Positions 10,201-20,291 of a stretch of 30,458 nt of DNA are shown here, one piece after another. Origin of the DNA: Beroe ovata (Eukaryota; Ctenophora; Nuda; Beroida; Beroidae); NCBI GenBank assembly GCA_946803715.1, contig CAMPET010000104.1, positions 150,672 through 181,129 on the forward strand, written 5' to 3'. The translations under genes and the position numbers were made by a program. Below the pieces are notes generated by a model. That model did no database searches, was not told where the DNA came from, and saw only the letters and a program-made list of their open reading frames with translations. Each line of letters begins with the position of its first letter. Within the stretch, counting starts at the first letter, position 1.

Positions 10201-13200
10201 AACCCCTCACCACTTTCCCAGTCACTTATCCCCTCAACTCCCACCCCTATGGTCCCCACCACACTCATGACACTCCATTCCCCTGCGCTCAGGACACTCC
10301 ATTCCCCACTTCAAGACTTGCTGTCACTCATCCACTCCCCGTTCCCTCATTTCCTCACCTCATCTCCTCACCTCATTTCCTCACCTCATTTCCTCACCTC
10401 ATTTCCTCACCTCATTTCCTCACCTCATTTCCTGACCTCATCCTCACCCACATTCCCCTGCGCTCAGGACACAGATTCCTCCCTACAAGACCTGTTGGAG
10501 GAGATGAGTGGGATACGGGGAGAGTTGGAGAGAGTGAGCACCGAGAATAATGACCTCCGGAATGAACTCTCGGTCCGGGATAGACAACTGCAGGTAGGAT
10601 AACAGTTCCTGAATGACTTGATGAGCTTGGTGATGAGAAGTTATGATGAGCTGGAAATTGGAATGAATGTTTGCGAATGACTGCTTGCTAGTTGTATCAC
10701 GGATGTATTTGAGAGAATTATAATGTCTCTTTTTCTCCGATACCACCAATACACAATGCCGATTCCCCACTATTCCACACTATAACCTTATAACGACTCC
10801 ACGCCTCCCCAGGAATTGGGCGATGAGAATGCGGCGGCAGCTGAACAACAATCACAACAACACGAACACACCCTACAGAGAGTGGCAGATGAGAGAACAG
10901 CTGAGAGACTGGATTACGAGGGGAGGGTGGCAGAGTTGAATAGCCGGGTGGAAGAGGCAGCGGAGGAGATCGCGAGGTGAGGGGGTGGTGAGCGGTGGTG
11001 AGGGTGTAGTGAGGGTGTGGTGAGNNNNNNNNNNNNNNNNNNNNNNNNNNNNNNNNNNNNNNNNNNNNNNNNNNNNNNNNNNNNNNNNNNNNNNNNNNNN
11101 NNNNNNNNNNNNNNNNNNNNNNNNNNNNNNNNNNNNNNNNNNNNNNNNNNNNNNNNNNNNNTGGTGAGAGGTGAGGGTGTCGGTGAGTTTATGGGCAAAG
11201 GGTGTGAGGGGGATAATGAATAATGGTGAGGTTATTTAACTGATTTTAGCTGAATGTGGGTGTTGACTGGTGGTTAGTGATTTTGTGAATGTGTGTGCAC
11301 ACGTTGCGCGCCCCTATTCTACTCAGTGAACTGAAAAGTCGTAGAAAGGAGACGCGCAGCGCGCGCGGAGTATTTGGGTCACGCCGCGCGGGAACATGAA
11401 TGTGGCTCTTGTGAAGAATGGAGGTTATTGATTGAACCGTCGCATTTGCTTTGACCATTCTTTTTCTCTTATTATATTCGATTATAATAAGGCATCGTTT
11501 AGCGCGTATACCGTTTGATAGAATTTAGATGGCATACAATGTACTATATTGTATACTACAATATGGTGGCCTATGTACATAATGTGGCATTACATGGTCA
11601 CAATGTGGTACCAGATAATTATGTTACACTAACATCAGTCAGTATAACACAACAGTACTCACACAATAATTACATAATAATGACATTGTTGGGAAGTACA
11701 CCACTACACCAGCGTGTAGGCATAATTTCGCAAGGGAATTCAGTAGTGACTATGGGTATCGACAATCGACATGTTATTGGACGTGTACACTTAGTAATTT
11801 GTATGGGTAATGACATTGTATGAAATGGTATTGAATACTATGGGTATTGGATACTATGGGTATTGGATACTATGGGTATTGGATACAATGGGTATCGATA
11901 ATCGACATTCTATGAAATGGTACTGTGAGTGTGCGTGAACCATGTACATTGTACATTGTACCAACACTTAGTGTGTGTACAATGTACATACTGTTTGGTA
12001 TAACAGCTAGGCATAATAATACCATGTACCTACTGTTTAATTTTTCAATGTACATTGTGCATTGCACAATTGTACTGTACTACATTGTACTTTTTCTGTA
12101 ACACAATAATTGTTCATTGTACAGATTAAAAGAAGAGTGTGAAAAAGTGACGACCGATTTGAAAGTGTCAATAGAAGAGCGGGCCACTGATGAGGCTGAG
12201 TGGAGAAACAGGGTAAGTTATACTGACCGCATCGTGATTTGAGTTTTAGAATATTTCCTTGTGTTTGTATTTACCGTGAATCCATCACAGATACAGCAGT
12301 TGGAAGACAGCAATATCCATGAACGGGAAGGACTTGAAGAATCCCATCGGTCACAGCTGACACCGTTCAAAACGAAGATCAAAGAAATGCAAGCACAAAT
12401 CAATCAACTAGAGGGTAAGAATTAGGAGCTGAAATATGTGAGCTAGTGCTTTTATCTAATCAGTGAACATATTTCTTATGTTAGCAAATTTTTACTTTTA
12501 GAGGAATTTTAGAGGAATGGAATGCATCTAATTCTCAATTGTGTCAATTGTGGATGTATTTAGGTACTTACTACATACAATATACATACATTTGTACAAT
12601 ATACATACATTTGCACTATTAGATATACAATGAACACAATGATCCTCAGATAATTTGAAATTAAGTGCCTGTGTCAATATTCCTGCTACCCCTACCTATA
12701 TATTGCACATGCGTGAGAAAATAACTTTGGTGGGTGCAGTAATTACCAAATCACCCACTATTATTATATCGAGTTGATACTACTGATGACACAGTAGATC
12801 ATTATATGTTACATATATGTTACATTATATGTTACATTATATGTTACACAATAGTATTTGACTAGCCCTAGCCGGGGAGAGAGAGGTGCTGGTATCTGTT
12901 GTATGGCTTAGAAGAGGTCGCGGTCTGTTTGATGCGGGAGTCGAGTCGAGTCGTTTTCTCCAACCAATAGCATGCCAATATTCCCCTAACTTTATTTGAA
13001 ACTATTTTGATTTTTAATTTAATTTAGGACTACTTTTCTCCCTTCGGAGCCCATTAGCCCCTTCAAAACCCCCTGAACCTTCTCACTAAACCCCCTCACC
13101 AAACCTCCTCCCCCTCAGGACTTCACTAAACCCCTTCCTCCCCTCTCAGAAGTTAAACGTGAGCAAGAAGACGAGATCTCAGACCTCACAAGACACGTGT

Positions 13201-16200
13201 TTGAGTCTAACAGTGACTGTGCTCAACTTAACAATGAGGTCACAGTGCTACAGGGGAAACTGGAGAGTGCCGAGAATAGTGTCTCACTGTTGCAGGTAAA
13301 GAGTGTCTCTTTCAGTGACTTTTCAGTGTCTCTTCAGTGACTTTTCAGTGTCTTCGATGGCCTAAATTCAATGTCAATAAATGGTCTTTCCGATAACTTC
13401 GAAAGTAACTTTCGTCTTCTTTGATAGTGTCTCTTAACGTCTTTTGTACCTTTTGCTCCTGCTGTCTCACTAATGCATCAACCAAAATCTTAATGTTAAT
13501 ACCATATGTAGTGGTGAATTCATAGCATACATAGTGATTATTGAATATTCATTATCCGTGTATACATGCAATTTAATGTGCTAATGCTTATCTTGATGCA
13601 ACTATTTGTCAGTCAAATGTTGTCATTTCTTAGGAGCAGTTGAAATCAAAGAGTACCGAATGTGTGGACCTTGCCGATTCGCGGAATTCGACAAAAGAAA
13701 ACCTTGATGTTATGAAGCTTACTGTAACTGAACTGCAGTCACAATGCGATCAGGTAGTCAAAAGCGGAAATTTACTTTTGGTTTCGGTTTCATGGAATTT
13801 GTTCGGAATTTTAATCGCGTATTTCCTACAGTTCAGCGAAAAAACCGACCAGCTATCACAAACTCTTGAATCTGAAGTTTCTGAACGTGAAAAGTTGGGT
13901 CACGAGAATACTGAGTTGAAGAAGAGAATTCAGCTTTCATCAGAAGAACACGCTATGAAGTATGTCGATGCAAATGCGACAGGCAATGCAACATGGCACA
14001 ATACAATATGCGGCTGCCGCATATAATTTGGAATTTTCCAAAACTTGTACCAAAATTTTGCAATGAATATATCTCTATTGCGTAACGCGCGATGTCTTGG
14101 AAATTGTCACTTTGCCCGCGCGTGTCAATTTGGTGCGCGCACGTAAAATACTTTACTCATTATTTCTGCGTTCAATCGATTGAAGATGGCATCGAATCAT
14201 CAATTAAAATGTACACGCCGACTATAAATAGGTATCCTAATTCCTAATTAGCACCAATTAAGATTAGGATGTTTGTATGCGGACCTGTTGGATATACGTT
14301 CACTAGTATGTCGAATGGACGCCAAAGTGTATGATTAATGATGATAGGCAGTTCATTTCTGATAGGCAATTCATTTCTGACAACCTCTGACATTTCCGCT
14401 CAATTTCAGGTGCTCGCACCTCGAAGGGGTCATCACCAATGTAATGATGGAAAAGGAGGCAGGTGTCAAGGAGATGAATGAACTGAAGGAACGGTACACT
14501 AAACTTGAGGAAACTCTCGCTTCCAACAGTGATGGTATGAGTTGAAGAATGAAGATATCACTGACTTACTGAAATGCAACTGAATATTGTTCATTTTTTA
14601 CTCATTTCGGACTATTTCAATCCTGCAGGAACGGCTGTTCTGTCGGAGGAGAACCAGAGACTGAGTACCAAAGTTGAAGAGTTGAAGAACACTGTAACAA
14701 GGGTAGGAGGTCAGCTCGAATCTGCTGTTGTAGAGAATAGTAAACTTAGCAAGGTGAGAATTCGAGGAAAGAATCGTATTCCTTGAATCGAATCCAAGAG
14801 TTGAATCAAATTGAAGAATTTGGATCCTTAAATCAAATGAATAGATATTCTTCGGTTTAGGAGTTAGAGGATATGAAGAGCAAACTTAGCGAAGTTGAGA
14901 ATGAACACTCCAAAGTGTGCAAAGACCTCGAAGCATCCATCAGTGAATTAAAATACCTGCTAGAAAGCGCCCAAAATGAGAAGAACGAGCTTCTCAAAAA
15001 AGTAAATAGAGCAACGGGATTTGCTCCGGTCTCTAACGAAACTTCAGTCATCTTACCCACATGCCATTCATTAATGCCGGATTTACCTGACGCCATGCCA
15101 TTGCCATGACTAATCATACTCATGGCACCGTGCCAGGTCGAGGAGGTTGAGCGAGATCGTGACGTCATAGTGCAGGATGCCGCAGAGCGGAAAGAGATGT
15201 TTGAGGAGGAGCACAGGTCTATAGAGGAGCTTCTAGCCCAGGTATAACTAAGAGTCGGAGAGGTGATTTGAGCAATATTCGGTCATGTTTTAGAAGAAAT
15301 CAATGCCTAGTACTCTAGGAAGTGCTATTCATTGACGAATAGATCTTCAGCTTCGAAACTTCAAACTTTCATCGCCCTCCTAAAATTCAAATCAGGTGAA
15401 ACAAGATCTACTTGTGTGTGAGGAGGAGCTCAGCTCGACAAAGCTGGAGAATGAGGGGTATCGGGAAAAAGTGGAGACACTGACCACCAGGATAGTACTA
15501 CTGGAGTCAAGTCAGAAGGATAGTGCTGGTCTCTTGGGAAATATTAAGGTTGGTAGCAGGATAAAATCTGAATATCGCTAGAATTGCTGGTTCAGATTTG
15601 TTTTGCGGCCTAAACCGAGCTGATTACGGTTGGAATGTTTCTGATAAAATAAATTGTTACAGGAATTGGAGACTGACTTAGAAATCAAGAACAAGGCTGT
15701 TGGCAAACTGGAGGCAGAAATAATCACAAAAACATCGGACTTCACTTCTCGTAAGTTGAATTACTGAACATTAATTAAAGAAAAACTCGACATGATTTAG
15801 AGAACTTGTTTAGTGAACTCTCAACCCAAAGTGAATTTCAGAGTCCCCACCCCCCTTATCACTTCATCACAGGGATAACATCACTCCAACAAGACCTAGA
15901 CTCATCCCAAACCACGTGCGAGCTACTCCGCAAACAATGCACCCGTAGCCAGGAGGAAGTTGAGGATTGTGAGAGGAAGAGGAGTGAGGAAGTGAGGAGT
16001 TTGGAGGATAGACGGGAGGAGGATTTGCAGATGTACGCGGCGCAGCATCAAGACGAGTTGAAGAAGCAGGCGGAGTTGGAAGCGAGGAGTGAGGAGATGG
16101 CGGAGAAGATACGGGAGTTGGAGGACAAGTTGGGGATCGAGGTGGCAAACCATCAGAAAGCTAAAGAAGGTCAGTGAGGGGAGCTCATTTTCCCAGCCTT

Positions 16201-19200
16201 ATAACACGCAGTAGTGAAGGCATTTATCCTGATCATTGATCAAGTACCGAAACTCGGAAAAGATTGACCTGGATTTGAACGGAGTCTCGAAAAAATAAAA
16301 GTTTATTCTCACTCATTTCTTTCACCAGGGTTAGGCAAAGCCAGCCAAGCCATTGGGAAACTCCGTGGCTATGTTAAAGAGCAAGAGAATAAGATAGCGA
16401 ACCTCAATAAGTTGAATGAAGATCTTGTTGCAAAAGTGAGCGAAAATTTCTAGATTCGCACCGTTCTTGAGACGAAAATAAAAAGCAAGATGCAAAATTA
16501 GATTCAGTGAAATGCTCCATCATGACATCGATATCTCTGTTTTAGAACAAACAAGAAGCCGATATTCACAACACATCTCTTACCGACGTCCAATCATCAT
16601 ACATGCAAAAACTAGAGGCTGCCGTTGAGACAGAAAACTCCCTGAAACGTGATCTAAACTGCTCTAAATCGGAGTTAGAGGCCTCTAAATCGGAGCTGGT
16701 AGAGCTGGAGGGAAGGGTGGAGAAACTGGTTGAAGAGAAGAAACAGTTGACAGAGATCATGAGAGCGAAGATGGAGGAGAACTGTCAACTAGCCGCAGAG
16801 GTTTAGGCAAAAATACCAGGGTTATCCAAAATAGATTTTCATAGCATTCCGATAGAATTTCTATTTTCGGTTACTTTCCAATTTCAGAAACTGTCAATCA
16901 GCATATCTGTATATTTCAGCTGGAGACGTCACGGTCTACATCTATCGACAACAGCGTGGTTGAAGACAAGGAACAAGAGTTGGCTCAACTCCAGGAGCAG
17001 CTGGATCTGAAGAGTGGAGAAATCAAGCAGTTGAGAAGTGAGGTGCAGAGTTCCAAAAACACCGAAAATCAGCTCAAGGTGGGGTTGGATTTGAATTTCT
17101 TGATGTTGGTTGAGATTTTAATCAATAATTCGGCCATCCGTAGAATTGACAGTCCCTAATGATGTGATTTTTGGCAGGTCAAACTTGTCGAACTGAAAAA
17201 GAGAGCGGAAGCAAAGATATCTGAGCTCTCTGTTGAAATGAAAGAGAAAGACGGCAAACTAGCTGATCTTTCTCAAAATCTTCTAACTGTCACCGCCAAT
17301 CTGAACACTATTGAGGAAGAGAAATCCGCCCTGGAATCTCTGCGAAATAAGACTCAATCCGAGCTCCAATCTCAAATATCAAACCTCTCCCGCGCACTCG
17401 ATGATTGCAAATCTGAGCTTGAATCGAAGACAACTGAATGTACGACGCTAGGCGACGAATTTGGTCGCTGTCAAGGGGAACTTCACTGTCATGCTGAGAA
17501 AATATCAGAACTCCAAGAACAATTAGATCAATCATCATCAGAAACAGGGGAGTTGCACTCTCAGATCTCAGATAAAAATAAGGAACTTGAACTTGCTCGT
17601 GAAAAGTTGGAACAATTCCAAGACGAAGATTTCAAGGGAAAATACGAGCGATTGAGTGAGTCCTTCGGAGTGATTGAACAACAAATTCGCGAGAAGAATG
17701 AGTTAATTGATAATTTGTCGCGGGAGAAGGAAGAAGCGATTGACAATCTCAACTCAAAACTCGAGGAAATCAGCAGTTTGAATTCGCAGCTCGAGGAAAC
17801 TGCACATGCTGCTGGTGAAACACTCCGTGTTGAGGTTGAAACCCTCCAGAGCACTTATTCATCCCTCCATTCGGAACAAGAAAGTCTGAAACGGGACAAA
17901 GAAACGCTCGAAGAGGAAAAACTCGTATCATGCCGTGAGATTGAATCACTTCAGAACCAAGTCTCATCTCTTCGCGAGGAAGTTGAATCACTGCGAGATG
18001 AACTACGAGAATCTCGAAGATGTTTAGAGGAGCAAGAACGGATGACGTCATCTTCTCAGACTCAGGAATCGCGGTTGAGAGAGGAAGTTGAAGTTTTGAT
18101 CCGGGATCTTGAAGGCGAAGCTGCGCGCTCAGCGCAGTTACACGCGCTAAATCAGAGTCTAAACTCGGAGATTTCATCCCATAGCGATAGTCGGGAACAG
18201 TTGTCACTGCTGTGTAATCAGTTCAAACAGAAAATTGCACAGTTACAGGCATCGCTGTCAGGTATGTCGATAGACCCTCAACCCAATAATAACTGATTCA
18301 GTATGCTTATGAGCAAATTTTTATCATTATGTTCCTCTTCAAGTTCTAGATCTACTTTTTCCTTTTCAATCGCTCGAAGGTTATAGGCCAGCACGAGACG
18401 ATATCGTATTTGGGGGTGTTGCCATAGAAACGAATAACTCCACACATTATTGCTACGTTTATAAATACATTGTACTGGACCTCCGTTTTTAGGACGAGAA
18501 GAGGAACTGAACCGAATACAGGAGGAAAACATCAAGCTGTGCTCCCACACAACCGAGTTAGAAGGGCGGATCTGCGTGCTGCGCGCGGAAAAGGACAAGA
18601 TCGTGGAGTCTGTTGCCATGGTGATATCAGATAAGGAGGGGGTGGAGCGGAGGCACAGGGAGGACATGGAGGAGATGAGGAAGAGGCACAGAGAGGAGAT
18701 GGAGGAGGTGAGGCAGAGGCTGGAGGGGGAGTGTGCAGCGAGTGTGGAACAGATTACTCGGGCTATGGAACAGAAAATAGTGGTGAGTCAGGGTGAGAAC
18801 ATGAATTCAGTCAAACGAGACGGTGTTTTGGTAGGGTTGTCGAGTTTTTCACTATATATCCCTGTCAGACGTCAGTGATGTCGTTTGTGGTGTAGTCATA
18901 GTGGAACTTGCGCAATTTCATTGTTCCGTTCTCTTTTTAAATCAGTTTCGAACATACAGTTACACCACACTAAATGACACTTCGCCCATGATAGTTCATA
19001 TTTAATCTGGGACAACCATACCCATCTCAGGAAGTATCTCAAGACGAACAGCTGGTTCAAAGTCTCCAGAGCCAAGTTAAGCGACTCCAGCTATCGCTCA
19101 GTGAGGCTCAGGAGGAGGCTCACTCCGCTCAGACCAAGAGTACGTTGACAGTTTCAGAGTACAGCTCTAAACTACTGCTTTCCGAGAAGAAGTATGCTGC

Positions 19201-20247
19201 ACTGAAGGAACAGAGTAATGAGCTAGCTGATGTGATCAAGATGCGAGATCAGGTGAGTGAGTGAGGTGGGGTGGGGGTGTGAGGTGAGGTGAGGTGGGTA
19301 GAAAGTTTGAAAGTTAATTGGGGCCAATTTGCCAAATTTATTCTATCCATTCAATTAGTTTTCTTGATGATTGAATGTGACAAGTTCTACTTTCCTCAAG
19401 TTCTACTTTCCTTGAAGTTAAGTACTGATCTCTGTGATTTGTACTCAAGCGTTTAATTCTAATCCACAGGAGATTCAGAAAGTCAGATCCGATGGTAAAG
19501 CAGAGATCTCTCTGCTCAAACGGGATACCATCTCCAAGTGTAGTCATGACGAGGCAGTATTCAACTTGGAAATGGCATACAACATGAACCTCCAGGTATG
19601 ATTTTTCGTGCATTGACAAACTTATTTGGTATCTTTTCGATTCTTTGTTCCCGAATTTCACGAATAATCTACTTCTTTTCATTATTTCATCACAGGAGAC
19701 AACTGAACGACTAGAAAGCCGCATCAAAGAACTGGAGGCTATGGTCGGTAAAGATCAGATTTCGTCACAAAAGGGTAAGATTCATAACATTTCATTGACA
19801 ATCATTGTGAATGGGTGTACAAGAAATATTAGACGAAGGGCTTGTTTTGTTGAGCACTGATACAATGATGCTGTGCTTTCTTCAATCATCCCTGAAATCT
19901 GAATTCTCGAAGACAACACTGGTTTGAAGTGTCCTGAATCCTGATACAGACCATATTTCATGACATAGGTGATAGGTGTTGTTTGTAGGGTTTTCCCGAC
20001 CGTCGGCGCCGCGCAATTGTTATCCCGCCAGCGAGGGTAGGGAGAAATCCTACAAACGTAACGGTACGTGTTGTCTTTGTTGATGTTTGATCCTGAAATC
20101 TCGCAGAGAACACGGAAAGTGTGGCTGATCTGAAGAGACACATAGAGAATCTAACCCGGAGACACAAGCTCGAGACTGAAACCATCAGAAATGAGGCGGT
20201 CTTTGCCGCCAACCAGGATTATAACGCCCAACTCAAGGAGTGGCAGG

Positions 20248-20291
<44 letters not shown>

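Noticed and set aside
11017-11223. Frames spanning the N gap
   Set aside because: They consist mostly of unknown residues and are artefacts of the gap.
15867-16153. Pro/Ser/Leu-rich minus-strand frames
   Set aside because: They are antisense shadows of the Glu/Arg-rich golgin exon 30.
17308-18207. Long minus-strand frames opposite golgin exon 34
   Set aside because: The plus strand gives 361 codons of coiled coil with proper splice sites; the antisense frames show no domain.
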